This document shows positions 1 through 8,730 of a stretch of 64,000 bases of DNA, piece after piece. A model generated the notes under the pieces. The model had not been told where the DNA came from and ran no database searches. It worked only from the letters and a program-made list of their open reading frames with translations. The first letter of the stretch is position 1. Every line of letters begins with the position of its first letter. Source of the stretch: Bradyrhizobium lupini (GTDB lineage Bacteria; Pseudomonadota; Alphaproteobacteria; Rhizobiales; Xanthobacteraceae); assembly GCF_040939785.1 (NCBI RefSeq), contig NZ_CP162553.1, positions 5,289,001 through 5,353,000 of the forward strand, given 5' to 3'. Both the position numbers and the translations under genes were made by a program.

Positions 1-365
1 GCAAGCAGGATTCGGAAACCGCTTTCGACGCGCTGCGCAAGGCGATGGTCGGAATCTTTCCCGACCTTGCCGACGTCCCGCTCGCCTACAAATGGTCGGG
101 CCTGGTCGGGATGACGTTGGACTCCGTGCCGCATATCGGCCGGCTCGACGACCGCACGCTGTTCTCGATGGGCTACAACGGCGCGGGCGTGGCGATGTCG
201 AGCCTGATGGGCCGCTATCTCGCCGCTTTCGTGCGCGGCGAGACGCCAGAGGTCGGGCTGCTCGACGCGAGGCGATTGAAAGCCATCCCGTTCTATCCGT
301 TGCGCGAGCCCGCCGTGCGCATGGTCGCGGGCTGGTACCAGTTTCTCGATGCGATCGGACAGTGA
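1..365 (+). CDS. FAD-dependent oxidoreductase (DadA-like), C-terminal part
   Basis: The reading frame is open at the left edge (first full codon at position 3) and stops at 363-365, so only about 120 C-terminal residues are present. It contains the segment GMTLDSVPHIGRL followed by a hydrophobic GYNGAGVAMSSLMGRYLA stretch. This is the usual end of DAO/DadA-type amine or amino-acid oxidases, where the C-terminal glycine-rich strand returns to the FAD site. The binding protein of an ABC importer starts 28 bases downstream, so the enzyme probably oxidises the amine or amino acid that this importer brings in. The N-terminal Rossmann motif lies outside the window, so the substrate class cannot be narrowed. 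Gamma-glutamylputrescine oxidase or another DAO member is equally possible. Confidence 0.75.
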   Translation, partial: KQDSETAFDALRKAMVGIFPDLADVPLAYKWSGLVGMTLDSVPHIGRLDDRTLFSMGYNGAGVAMSSLMGRYLAAFVRGETPEVGLLDARRLKAIPFYPLREPAVRMVAGWYQFLDAIGQ

Positions 366-393
366 CATTTAATTAGTGACAGAGGAGGCGAGG

Positions 394-1452
394 ATGACGA
401 CGAAACGAGATTTTCGATTTGGCTACGCTTTGTTGGGCGGATCGCTCGGAATGTTCGCAACAACCGGCATCGCCGCCGCTGCCGAACAGATCACCTTCGT
501 CTCGCAAGGCGGCGCCTACCAGCAGGCGCAGACGGTGGCGATTCTCGATCCCACGGCAAAGAAGCTCGGCATCACCGTCAACCAGGACTCCATTCCCGAT
601 GCCTGGCCCGCAATCAAGACGCAAGTCGGCAGCGGCAAGCCGATCTGGGATGTCGTCGATACTCCGACCGGCAACTGCCTGCGTGGCGGCGAGCAGGGGC
701 TGATCGAGAAGCTCGACTTCTCGAAGATCCCGAATGGCGCCGCGATGCCGGAGTCCTATCGCAGCCCCTATTCGGTTTCCTACGAGTTCTATTCCAGCGT
801 ACTGGCCTACAGCCAGAAGACGTTTCCGAAGGACGCGCCGAACAGCTGGGCCGATTTCTGGGACGTCAAGAAATTTCCCGGGCGCCGCGCACTGCGTAAC
901 CACCCGTTCGCGACGCTCGAGGCGGCCCTGATGGCCGACGGCGTCGCGCCCGACAAGCTCTATCCGCTCGACGTCGAGCGCGCCTTCAAGAAGCTGGAAG
1001 AGATCAAGCCGCACATCACGGTGTGGTGGACCTCCGGTGCGCAGTCGGCACAGCTTCTCAATGACGGCGAGGTCGACATGGAGATGGCCTGGAACGGCCG
1101 CGTCAGCGCAGTCGCGAAGGAAGGCGCCAAGGTTGCCTTCACCTACAACCAGGGCGTTTTGCAGAGCACCTCGCTCTGCATTCTCAAGGGCGCGCCAGAT
1201 CTCGAGACGGCCGTCAAATTCCTCAACGAGGCCGTCGATCCCGTGCACCAGGCCAATCTGCCGCTCAATATCGATTACGGCCCGGGCAATCCCAAGGCGT
1301 TCGATACCGGCGTGATCAAGCCGGAGCGCGCCGCGCAATTGCCAAGCGAGCCGGCCAATGCGGCCAAGCAGGCCCTGATGTCCTACGCCTGGTGGTCCTC
1401 GCCGGCGGGCGAAGCCACCGAGAAGCGTTGGGCGTCGTTCATGCAGAAGTAG
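394..1452 (+). CDS. ABC transporter periplasmic substrate-binding protein (PotD/spermidine-putrescine class)
   Basis: A 352-residue extracytoplasmic binding protein. I chose ATG 394 because AGAGGAGG at 381-388 lies just upstream; a GTG at 376 in the same frame would place that Shine-Dalgarno inside the gene. Residues 1-29 form a Sec-type signal (basic MTTKRDFRF, hydrophobic core, cleavage near AAAA-EQ). The mature protein begins ITFVSQGGAYQQAQ, typical of the family-1 extracellular binding proteins that serve polyamine or opine importers, and has the hinge-region motif VVWWTSGAQSAQLL. Two permease genes follow in the same direction (20 bases, then a 4-base overlap). No ATPase gene is visible here, so it probably lies upstream of the window. 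The ligand is unknown; the neighbouring oxidases suggest an amine or amino acid. Confidence 0.88.
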   Translation: MTTKRDFRFGYALLGGSLGMFATTGIAAAAEQITFVSQGGAYQQAQTVAILDPTAKKLGITVNQDSIPDAWPAIKTQVGSGKPIWDVVDTPTGNCLRGGEQGLIEKLDFSKIPNGAAMPESYRSPYSVSYEFYSSVLAYSQKTFPKDAPNSWADFWDVKKFPGRRALRNHPFATLEAALMADGVAPDKLYPLDVERAFKKLEEIKPHITVWWTSGAQSAQLLNDGEVDMEMAWNGRVSAVAKEGAKVAFTYNQGVLQSTSLCILKGAPDLETAVKFLNEAVDPVHQANLPLNIDYGPGNPKAFDTGVIKPERAAQLPSEPANAAKQALMSYAWWSSPAGEATEKRWASFMQK

Positions 1453-1471
1453 GCGAAGCGAGGCCGCGTCG

Positions 1472-2338
1472 ATGACATCCGTGCCGGATCCCTCCCAAAA
1501 GCATCAGCGTCGCGAACACGGCCTGATGCTGGCATTGGTGTCGCCGGCGCTGCTGGTGATCTTGGCTCTGATCGTGCTGCCGGTCGGCTGGCTCGCCTGG
1601 CAGTCGATCTACCATGACGGCTTCACGCTGGAGAATTATCGCCGCGTCTTCACCGAAGACATCTACTGGCGCAGCTTTGCGCTGACCTTCGAGATCAGCC
1701 TCGTGGTCACGGGAATCGCGCTGCTGCTTGGCTATCCCGTGGCCTACCTCGCCAACTCGGTGCCGAAAGGATGGAGCATTCTCATCCTGTCGCTGGTCGT
1801 GCTGCCGTTCTGGACCAGTGTGCTGGTGCGCGCTTATGCCTGGCTGGCGCTGCTCCAGCGCACCGGTGTGATCAACCAGCTTTTGCGTTATCTCGAGGTG
1901 ACGAGCGAACCGCTCGCGCTGGTGCACAACACCTTCGGCACGGTGGTTGCGACGGTACACATCCTCTTGCCGTTCATGGTGCTGCCGCTCTACGCCACCA
2001 TGCAGAAGATCCCGTCCGACCTCATGCAGGCCGGCGCCAGCCTGGGAGCGAGCCCGTCGCTCACCTTCGTCCGCGTCTTCCTGCCGCTGTCTCTGCCGGG
2101 CGTGCTGGCAGGCTGCACCATGGTGTTCGTGCTCTGCCTCGGTTTTTACATCACGCCGGAACTGCTCGGCGGCGGCCGCACGGTGATGGTGTCGATGCTG
2201 GTGAGCCGCAATGTCGAGCTATACAACCAGTTCGGCGCGGCGAGCGCAGTCGCCGTCGTGCTGCTCTTAAGCGTGCTCGCGATCTTCTTCGTCGTCAGCC
2301 GCTTCATCTCGCTCGATCGCATATTGGGGCAGAAATGA
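1472..2338 (+). CDS. ABC transporter permease, PotB-like
   Basis: A 288-residue inner-membrane permease of the polyamine-type ABC importer family. After a short polar N-terminus there are about six hydrophobic segments, the first being LMLALVSPALLVILALIVLPVGWLA split by single polar residues. Near residues 188-205 lies the cytoplasmic EAA loop (QAGASLGASPSLTF then a run to the conserved Pro), which docks on the ATPase subunit. Its stop overlaps the start of the second permease in an ATGA junction at 2335-2338, typical of translational coupling between subunits that assemble together. Confidence 0.9.
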   Translation: MTSVPDPSQKHQRREHGLMLALVSPALLVILALIVLPVGWLAWQSIYHDGFTLENYRRVFTEDIYWRSFALTFEISLVVTGIALLLGYPVAYLANSVPKGWSILILSLVVLPFWTSVLVRAYAWLALLQRTGVINQLLRYLEVTSEPLALVHNTFGTVVATVHILLPFMVLPLYATMQKIPSDLMQAGASLGASPSLTFVRVFLPLSLPGVLAGCTMVFVLCLGFYITPELLGGGRTVMVSMLVSRNVELYNQFGAASAVAVVLLLSVLAIFFVVSRFISLDRILGQK

Positions 2339-3120
2339 CGCGATTGTCACCCGCCCGGATCGCCCTCTATGTGATCAGCGCGCTGGTGCTGATCTACCTG
2401 ATCCTGCCGGTGCTGATCATCGCGCCGATCTCCTTCTCCAGCGCGCGTTTTCTGACCTTTCCGCCACCGTCGTTCTCGCTGCGCTGGTATCAGCAGTATT
2501 TCTCCAACGCGGCCTGGATGCAGGCGACGCGGGTAACGCTGACGGTCGCGCTCCTTACCGTGCTTATCGCAACGCCGCTCGGCGTCTCCGCCGCCTATGC
2601 CATCAGCCAGTCGAAGCTGCGGATCATGCGGCTGATCCACATGATGCTGCTGTTGCCGCTGGTGGTGCCGATCATCATCACTGCGGTGGGGATCTTCTTC
2701 CTCTATGCCAAAATCGGCTTGGTCGCGACGCTGCCGGGCCTGGTGCTCGCCAATGTGATGCTGGGGCTGCCTTACGTGATCATTTCGGTGCTGGCGGGCT
2801 TGCAGAGTTTCGATCCGGCGCAGGAGATGGTCGCACGCAGCCTCGGCATGAATCGCCTGCGTAGCTTCTTCGCGGTGACCTTGCCGCAGATCAAGTCCAG
2901 CGTGGTCGCAGGCGGCATCTTCGCCTTCATCTCGGCGATGGACGAGACCATCGTCGCGCTTTTCATCTCCGGCGGCCAGTATCAGCCGCTGACCAAGCGC
3001 ATGTTCACCGCCCTCCGCGACGAGATCGACCCGACCATCGCTGCCATCTCGACGCTGATGACGGCGGCCTCCTTCGTGCTGGTACTGCTGGCGAGCGCGC
3101 GGCAGAAAAAGGGCGGGTGA
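2335..3120 (+). CDS. ABC transporter permease, PotC-like
   Basis: A 261-residue second permease of the importer. The start is the ATG in the ATGA overlap with the preceding permease; a much longer frame extends upstream, but only as a shadow of that gene. It is strongly hydrophobic (VISALVLIYLILPVLIIAP at the N-terminus), with the EAA-type loop MVARSLGMNRLRSFFAV in the C-terminal half. Together with the binding protein at 394 it forms most of an importer; the nucleotide-binding subunit is not in the window. A palindromic repeat begins 11 bases after the stop and may help end the transcript. Confidence 0.9.
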   Translation: MTRLSPARIALYVISALVLIYLILPVLIIAPISFSSARFLTFPPPSFSLRWYQQYFSNAAWMQATRVTLTVALLTVLIATPLGVSAAYAISQSKLRIMRLIHMMLLLPLVVPIIITAVGIFFLYAKIGLVATLPGLVLANVMLGLPYVIISVLAGLQSFDPAQEMVARSLGMNRLRSFFAVTLPQIKSSVVAGGIFAFISAMDETIVALFISGGQYQPLTKRMFTALRDEIDPTIAAISTLMTAASFVLVLLASARQKKGG

Positions 3121-3130
3121 TTTTTGTTCA

Positions 3131-3173
3131 TCGTCCTGGCGAAAGCCAGGAGGTCCTGGCTTCGCCAGGACGA
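3131..3173. repeat. Palindromic repeat, family A
   Basis: The two arms, TCGTCCTGGCGAAAGCCAGG and its near-complement TCCTGGCTTCGCCAGGACGA, sit almost back to back and differ by one inserted base, so the RNA would fold into a long hairpin. The same arm sequence recurs at 13372-13498 and in a solo degraded copy near 35140. The position just after the permease stop suits a 3-prime processing or termination hairpin. Confidence 0.75.
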
Positions 3174-3203
3174 CACCGAATGCTTGGCACGAACCTCGCC
3201 GTC

Positions 3204-3490
3204 TCACGCTTTCGCCGCCAGCCACGCCAAAATCATCTCCACGATCTGTGCCCTGCTGTTTGCCGGCACGTCGGCCTCGCTGAGGTCGCGGTCGAATAGG
3301 GCACCGATCTGGTTCGGCCAGGTCGTCAACGAAGGCGTCGAAGCTCGCCACCTCTCGTCCGGCAAGCGGCTGCGACATGGGCTGCAGTGCAACCAGCAGG
3401 GGCGGGCATGACGCCTGCGCAGGGTGCGAGGAGCCTTTCGATCTTGCGCGCCCTGTCGGCCTGTCCTACGCCAGCTCCGAGCAAAATTTC
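3204..3490 (-). pseudogene. Possible broken minus-strand gene, product unknown
   Basis: The 413 bases between the permease and the ThDP gene hold no intact plus-strand gene. On the minus strand a coding-like C-terminus (NQIGALFDRDLSEADVP, then AQIVEMILAWLAAKA and stop at 3204) joins, only through a frame change near 3310-3325, to an upstream segment in another frame (LVALQPMSQPLAGREVASFD). The joined reading looks like a small soluble alphaproteobacterial protein that has lost its frame. I do not recognise the family and cannot place a start codon. The signal could instead be composition-driven, since GC-rich DNA makes long shadow frames; treat it as a weak call. Confidence 0.25.
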
Positions 3491-3533
3491 GCGAAGCTGC
3501 GAAACGCATCGCCAAAGCCTTGAGGGAGCCGTC

Positions 3534-5196
3534 ATGACCATTCGCAACGCCCGCACCGGGGGCCAGATCCTGATCGATCAGCTCGTCGCCCAGGGCGTCG
3601 AGCGCGTCACCTGCGTGCCGGGCGAGAGCTATCTGGCGGCGCTGGACGCGCTGCACGACAGCCCGATCGACGTCATGATCTGCCGCGCCGAAGGCGGTGC
3701 GGCGATGATGGCGGAAGCCTATGGCAAGCTCACCGGGCGTCCCGGCGTCTGCTTCGTCACCCGCGGCCCCGGCGCCACCAATGCGAGCCACGGCGTCCAC
3801 ATCGCGATGCAGGATTCCACGCCAATGATCCTGTTCGTCGGTCAGGTCGACACCGGCATGCGCGAGCGCGAGGCGTTTCAGGAACTCGACTACAAGGCGG
3901 TGTTCGGCACCATGGCGAAATGGGCGGTCGAGATCGATCGTCCCGACCGGATTCCGGAGTTGGTCGCGCGCGCTTTCCGCGTCGCCATGCAGGGCCGCCC
4001 CGGTCCCGTGGTGATCTCGCTGCCCGAGAACATGCTGACCGAGACCGCAGCCGTTGCGGACGCCATGCGCATCGAGCCGGCGGTGAGCTGGCCGGCGCCT
4101 GCCGATATCGAGCGCGTCGGCGCCATGCTTGCGAGCGCCAAGGCGCCGCTCGTCATTCTTGGCGGCTCGCGCTGGACGGATGAAGCGACCCGGAGCATCG
4201 CGCGCTTTGCCGAGCGGTTCGACCTGCCGGTCGCGACCTCGTTCCGCCGGGCCTCGCTGATCGACGCCGATCACTCGCATTATGCCGGCGATCTCGGCAT
4301 CGGGCCGAGCCCGGGCCTGAAGGCGCGCATCGACCACGCCGACGTCATTTTGCTGATCGGCGGCCGCATGGTCGGAAATGCCGTCCTCATCCTACACGCT
4401 GCTCGACATTCCGACCCCGCGGCAGAAGCTGATCCACGTTCATCCCGGCTCGGAAGAGCTCGGCCGCATCTATCAGCCTGAGCTCGCGATCCAGGCCACG
4501 CCCGCCGCCTTCGCGGCCGCGGTCGAGACGCTGAAGCCGGCAGGCGCCGTTGCCTGGAAGGGCGAGGCCGCCAAGGCGCATGCCGACTATCTCGCCTGGA
4601 CCGAAAAGGCGCGCGAGCTGCCGGGCACGTTCCAGTACGGCCAGGTCATGACCTGGCTGCGCGATCGCCTGCCCAAGGACGCGATCGTCTGCAACGGCGC
4701 CGGCAACTACGCCGGCTGGATCCATCGCCATCATCGCTTCCACAGCTTTGCCGCCCAGCTCGCGCCGACCTCGGGCTCGATGGGATATGGCGTGCCGGCG
4801 GCGGTGCTCGCGAAACGGCAATATCCGGATCGCACCGTTATCGCGTTCGCTGGCGACGGCTGCTTCCTGATGAACGGGCAGGAATTCGCGACTGCCGTGC
4901 AATACGATGCGCCGCTCGTCGTCATCATCGTCGACAATGCGCAATACGGCACCATCCGCATGCACCAGGAGCGCGACTATCCGGGACGCGTGGTCGGCAC
5001 CCAGCTCAAGAACCCGGATTTTGCGATGTACGCAAAAGCGTTCGGCGGCCATGGCGAGCGCGTCGAGCGCACCGAAGAGTTCGCGCCGGCGTTCGAGCGT
5101 GCGCTCGCCTCGGGCAAGCCGTCGATCCTCCACTGCATCATCGATCCGCGCGCGATGTCGGTCGGCAAGGACTTCGCCCCTGCGGTGAAGGCTTAA
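3534..5196 (+). pseudogene. Thiamine-diphosphate enzyme (acetolactate-synthase-like), one-base frameshift
   Basis: ATG 3534 follows GAGGGAG at 3522-3528. The reading breaks at about 4370: GGRM should continue SEMPSSSYTLLDIPTP, but one extra G in ATGGTCGG puts that continuation in another frame, which then runs to the stop at 5196. Removing one base restores a 553-residue protein, the normal length for this family. Both halves keep their key features: the catalytic Glu at residue 53 (CRAEGGAAMMAEA), the central domain, and the ThDP/Mg motif GDGCFLMNG ending in VDN about 27 residues later. The full set of domains argues that this is a working decarboxylase or carboligase interrupted by a recent mutation or sequencing error. 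True acetolactate synthase is unlikely, because no small subunit lies nearby and the context is catabolic. Confidence 0.85.
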
Positions 5197-5199
5197 GCG

Positions 5200-6465
5200 A
5201 TGTCGGAGGGCCGCCACGTCGCCATCATCGGTGCCGGCGCGGTCGGCGTGATCAGCGCCATCGAGGCGCTGCGCGAGGGATATCGCGTCACGCTGATCGA
5301 CGCCGGCGAGCCCGGTGGCGAACAGGCGGCGAGCTACGGCAATGCCGGCTGGCTCTCTTCGCATTCGGTAATCCCGCCGGCCGAGCCCGGTGTCTGGAAG
5401 AAGGTGCCGGGTTATCTGGTGGACCCGCTCGGGCCGCTCGCGATCCGCTGGTCTTATCTGCCGAAGGCGCTGCCCTGGCTGGTCAAATATCTGCTCTCGG
5501 GCTGGACCGAGGCGCGGGTCGAGACGACGGCCTTCGCGCTGCGCGGCCTCCTGAAGGACGCGCCGCAGTTGCACAGGAAGCTCGCGGAGGAGGCGGGCGT
5601 CCCTGAATTGATCGAGCGTAACGGCGTGATGCATGTCTTCCCGTCACGCGGCAATTTCGACAACGATCTCGGTTGGCGCGTGCGCAAGCGCGTCGGCGTC
5701 GAATGGCTTGAGCTTTCGTCCGACGAGATGCGTCAACGCGAGCCCGATTTGCATCCGCGCTACACTTTTGGCGTGGTGGTGGAGGAGGCCGGGCGCTGCC
5801 GCGATCCCGGTGCCTATGTCGCGGCGCTCGCGCAACATGCGCTGGCAAGCGGCGCCAAGCTCGTGCGGGCCAAGGCAATTGGGCTGAAGCTATCCGGCAA
5901 CAAGCTCGTGGCTGTCCTGACCGAGACCGGCGAGATTGCGTGCGATGCCGCGGTGATTGCCGCCGGTGCGCATTCGAAGCGGCTCACGGCGTCCATCGGC
6001 GATCCGCTGCCGCTTGAGACCGAGCGCGGCTATCACGTCATGATCGAGAATCCGGAATCGGGGCCGCGCAGCTCGATGATGGCCTCGGATGCGAAGATGG
6101 TGGTGAACTGGACCGACAAGGGTTTGCGCGCCGCCGGCACGGTCGAGATCGCCGGCCTCGAGGCCGCACCGAACTGGAAGCGCGCCGAGATCCTGCGCAA
6201 CCATCTCGTCAGCATGTTCCCGAAACTGCCCACGGACATTCCGGCTTCGCGTATCAAGACCTGGTTCGGCCATCGGCCGAGCATGCCGGACGGACGTCCC
6301 TGCATCGGTTACGCGCGGGCCTCGCGTGACATCGTCTATGCCTTCGGCCACGGCCATATCGGCCTGGTCGGCTCGGCCCGCACCGGTCGTCTCGTCGCCC
6401 AGCTTCTGAGCGGCAAGCCGCCGGAAATTCCGCTCGCACCGTTTTCGCCCGATCGTTTTCTCTGA
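5200..6465 (+). CDS. FAD-dependent oxidoreductase, DadA/DAO family
   Basis: A 421-residue flavoprotein starting 3 bases after the ThDP gene stop. The N-terminus holds the dinucleotide-binding fold HVAIIGAGAVGVISAIEALREGY (GxGxxG near residues 12-17), with the acidic residue of strand two in LIDAG and then the DadA-type SYGNAGWLSSHSVIPPAEPG. The C-terminus has GHRPSMPDGRPCIGYA and FGHGHIGLVGSARTGRL, which close the FAD pocket. The family deaminates D-amino acids or secondary amines with a quinone or oxygen as acceptor. It probably works with the racemase-like protein immediately downstream and the ThDP enzyme upstream on one substrate; the substrate itself is not evident. Confidence 0.85.
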   Translation: MSEGRHVAIIGAGAVGVISAIEALREGYRVTLIDAGEPGGEQAASYGNAGWLSSHSVIPPAEPGVWKKVPGYLVDPLGPLAIRWSYLPKALPWLVKYLLSGWTEARVETTAFALRGLLKDAPQLHRKLAEEAGVPELIERNGVMHVFPSRGNFDNDLGWRVRKRVGVEWLELSSDEMRQREPDLHPRYTFGVVVEEAGRCRDPGAYVAALAQHALASGAKLVRAKAIGLKLSGNKLVAVLTETGEIACDAAVIAAGAHSKRLTASIGDPLPLETERGYHVMIENPESGPRSSMMASDAKMVVNWTDKGLRAAGTVEIAGLEAAPNWKRAEILRNHLVSMFPKLPTDIPASRIKTWFGHRPSMPDGRPCIGYARASRDIVYAFGHGHIGLVGSARTGRLVAQLLSGKPPEIPLAPFSPDRFL

Positions 6466-6474
6466 GATCGCATC

Positions 6475-7218
6475 ATGACCGCTCCAGCCAACTCGTCCCC
6501 CCGAATAGCCCGCGGCGGCAAGGCCATCTATGGAGCGCCGCTCGGCATCCTGATGCTGGAGGCGCGCTTTCCCCGCATTCCCGGCGACATGGGCAACGGC
6601 ACCACCTGGCCCTTCCCCGTGCTCTATCGTGTGGTGAGCGGGGCTTCGCCCGAGAAGGTGGTATTGAAGGGCGCCGCCGGTCTGCTGCCTGATTTCATCG
6701 ACGCGGCAAAGGACCTGGTGCGGCTCGGGGCCGAGGCCATCACCACCAATTGCGGCTTCCTCTCGCTGTTCCAGAAGGAGATCGCGGCCGCGGTCGGCGT
6801 TCCCGTTGCGACCTCGTCACTGATGCAGGTGCCGTGGGTGCAGGCGACCTTGCCGCCGGGCAAGCGCGTTGGCCTCGTCACGGTATCCGGTTCGACCTTG
6901 ACGCCGGCCCATCTCGCAGGCGCCGGCGTGCCGCTCGATACGCCGCTGGTCGGCACCGAGCACGGCAAGGAATTCTTCCGCGTCTTGATCAAGGCCGAGA
7001 AGGAGGACATGGACATTGCGCAGGCCGAACGTGATGTGGTCGAGGCCGGCAAGGAGCTGATCGCCAGGAACCCGGATGTCGGCGCGATCGTGCTGGAATG
7101 CACCAACATGCCGCCTTATGCAGCGGCGCTTCAGGCCGAGGTCGGACTGCCCGTCTACGATATCTATTCCATGATCACCTGGTTTCATGCCGGGCTGCGG
7201 CCGCGCCAGTTTGGCTAG
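6475..7218 (+). CDS. Aspartate/glutamate racemase family protein
   Basis: A 247-residue protein of the Asp/Glu/hydantoin racemase superfamily, which uses two cysteines as acid-base pair. Both are visible: TTNCGFL in the first half and LECTNMPPY in the second. The start is 9 bases after the oxidase stop, so the genes are probably cotranscribed. Beside a DadA-like oxidase, a racemase would interconvert enantiomers so that the oxidase can use both. Cofactor-independent decarboxylases (arylmalonate type) and maleate isomerases share the fold and cannot be excluded. Confidence 0.75.
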   Translation: MTAPANSSPRIARGGKAIYGAPLGILMLEARFPRIPGDMGNGTTWPFPVLYRVVSGASPEKVVLKGAAGLLPDFIDAAKDLVRLGAEAITTNCGFLSLFQKEIAAAVGVPVATSSLMQVPWVQATLPPGKRVGLVTVSGSTLTPAHLAGAGVPLDTPLVGTEHGKEFFRVLIKAEKEDMDIAQAERDVVEAGKELIARNPDVGAIVLECTNMPPYAAALQAEVGLPVYDIYSMITWFHAGLRPRQFG

Positions 7219-7247
7219 AGGTCGAGAAGTTGTCTATGACTCCTCTT

Positions 7248-7400
7248 CCTTCTCCCCGTGCGGGAGAAGGTGGCGCGAAGCGCCGGATGAGGATATCTCT
7301 CCGCGCATATGGATGCGGATGAGTTCGCGGAGAGATACCCCTCACCCAAATGAGTTTGTATCTGTCAGCGGTGATGTCCTCTCCCGCAAGGGGAGAGGGC
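7248..7400. repeat. Palindromic repeats, family E, in a 324-base gene-free gap
   Basis: The gap 7219-7542 has no gene I can support. It holds a hairpin CTTCTCCCCGTGCGGGAGAA at 7248-7267, an inverted pair ATCTCTCCGCG / CGCGGAGAGAT around 7295-7337, and a further hairpin CTCTCCCGCAAGGGGAGAG at 7380-7398. This looks like a compact dispersed repeat element (REP-like). The first hairpin could terminate the racemase transcript. The remainder, 7401-7542, is the presumed promoter region of the next operon, where I see no clear -35/-10 pair. Confidence 0.6.
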
Positions 7401-7542
7401 GCAGCCATGCGCATCGTGCGCTGTCCCACCGGCAGCGGAAGAGGCAGCTATACAATCCCTCGATACCTGATCGCGCCAGACGGTCAGAGCTTTGGCGCCT
7501 GAACATCGCTAGAGTGCCTCTCGAAATCCACGGAGACCAGCG

Positions 7543-8082
7543 GTGCACAGCCTTCAATCCAATCCCGACACGCGCGCAGACGATTGGCCGTCCGAGCTCT
7601 ACCGCATCCTGAAAGCCGCCGACGTGCGGCAGATGTTCTACGTTCCCGATGCCGGTCACAGCCAGCTCATCCGCCTGTTCTCCGCCGACCGCGACGTCAC
7701 CACCAACGTGCTGACGACGGAAGAGGAGGGCGTCGCCATCGCCGCAGGCGCCTGGCTCGGCGGCCAGCGTAGCGTGCTCTTGATGCAGTCGAGCGGGGTC
7801 GGCAATTGCATCAACATGCTGTCGCTGTCGGCGATCGGACGATTTCCACTGCTGATGCTGGTGACGATGCGCGGCGAATGGGCCGAGTTCAATCCCTGGC
7901 AGGTGCCGATGAGCCGTGCGACGCAGCCCTCGCTGGAAGCGATTGGTTTGAAGGTGATGCGCGCGGAGACGGCGGAGGATCTGGTCGAGACCGTGGAATC
8001 GGCCGCAGCGCTCGCCTACGATTCCGATCAGCAGATCGCGGTGCTGATCGGGCAACGCCTGATCGGCAAGAAGAAGTGGTGA
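7543..8082 (+). CDS. ThDP-binding decarboxylase, alpha subunit (sulfopyruvate/phosphonopyruvate decarboxylase-like)
   Basis: A 179-residue protein matching only the N-terminal (PYR) half of a ThDP enzyme. The activating Glu lies in LTTEEEGVAIAAGAWLGG near residues 63-66, followed by QSSGVGNCINMLSL and LVTMRGEW, as in the alpha subunits of ComD/ComE-type decarboxylases and related phosphonopyruvate decarboxylases. The start is GTG; I see no better in-frame start. It overlaps the beta-subunit gene by one base (TGATG), consistent with 1:1 synthesis of a heteromer. Confidence 0.8.
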   Translation: MHSLQSNPDTRADDWPSELYRILKAADVRQMFYVPDAGHSQLIRLFSADRDVTTNVLTTEEEGVAIAAGAWLGGQRSVLLMQSSGVGNCINMLSLSAIGRFPLLMLVTMRGEWAEFNPWQVPMSRATQPSLEAIGLKVMRAETAEDLVETVESAAALAYDSDQQIAVLIGQRLIGKKKW

Positions 8083-8672
8083 TGCCAATGCAAGCTCAGC
8101 TCGACCGCCGCGCCGCCGTCGCCGCGCTCCTGAAGAATCGCAAGGACACGCTGGTCGTGTCCGGCCTCGGCTCGCCGACCTATGATCTTCATTCGGTCGG
8201 CGACCATGACGGCAATTTCTATCTCTGGGGCGCCATGGGCGGCGCCGCGCTGATCGGGCTTGGCCTCGCGCAAGCCCAGCCGGGAAAGCGCGTCCTCGCT
8301 TTGACCGGGGATGGCGAGCAATTGATGGGCCTCGGCGGCATCGCCACCATCGGCGTCGCGCGCCCGCGCAATCTCGACATCGTCGTGATCGACAACCAGC
8401 ATTTTGGCGAGACCGGTATGCAGGCCAGCCACACCGGGCGCGGCGTCGATCTCACTGCGATCGCTGTGGCCTGCGGCTTTGCCGCGACCGGGACCGTGCG
8501 GACGCTCGAGGAGGTGGAACGTCTGGCGACGCAGCTCGACGAGCCGGCCGATGGCCCGCGCCTTTTTGTCATCAAGGTTCTGGCCGAAAATCCGCCGCGC
8601 TCGCTACCCTCGCGCGATGCCGTCTTTATCAAGAACCGGTTCCGTGCTCATCTTAGCTTCGCGTCGGTCTGA
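8082..8672 (+). CDS. ThDP-binding decarboxylase, beta subunit
   Basis: A 196-residue partner supplying the C-terminal (PP) half. The ThDP/Mg motif is clear, GDGEQLMGLGGIATIG and about 12 residues later VVIDNQHFGETG, with the Asp-Asn pair in the usual place. The ATG overlaps the alpha-subunit stop. Together the subunits equal one full ThDP enzyme split in two, the arrangement of ComDE sulfopyruvate decarboxylase. An SDR dehydrogenase follows 58 bases later, so a likely scheme is decarboxylation of a 2-oxo acid to an aldehyde plus a separate oxidation or reduction. Which 2-oxo acid is unknown; there are no sulfonate or phosphonate genes in the window. Confidence 0.82.
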   Translation: MPMQAQLDRRAAVAALLKNRKDTLVVSGLGSPTYDLHSVGDHDGNFYLWGAMGGAALIGLGLAQAQPGKRVLALTGDGEQLMGLGGIATIGVARPRNLDIVVIDNQHFGETGMQASHTGRGVDLTAIAVACGFAATGTVRTLEEVERLATQLDEPADGPRLFVIKVLAENPPRSLPSRDAVFIKNRFRAHLSFASV

Positions 8673-8730
8673 GCCGGGTTTCTCGCCCGGCGACAGTCTG
8701 CTGTCGGAGCAGCTACTCTGGAGTGAGACC

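Noticed and set aside
3534..5196. Biosynthetic acetolactate synthase (ilvB)
   Set aside because: There is no small subunit nearby and the operon context is catabolic; only the general ThDP fold supports that name.
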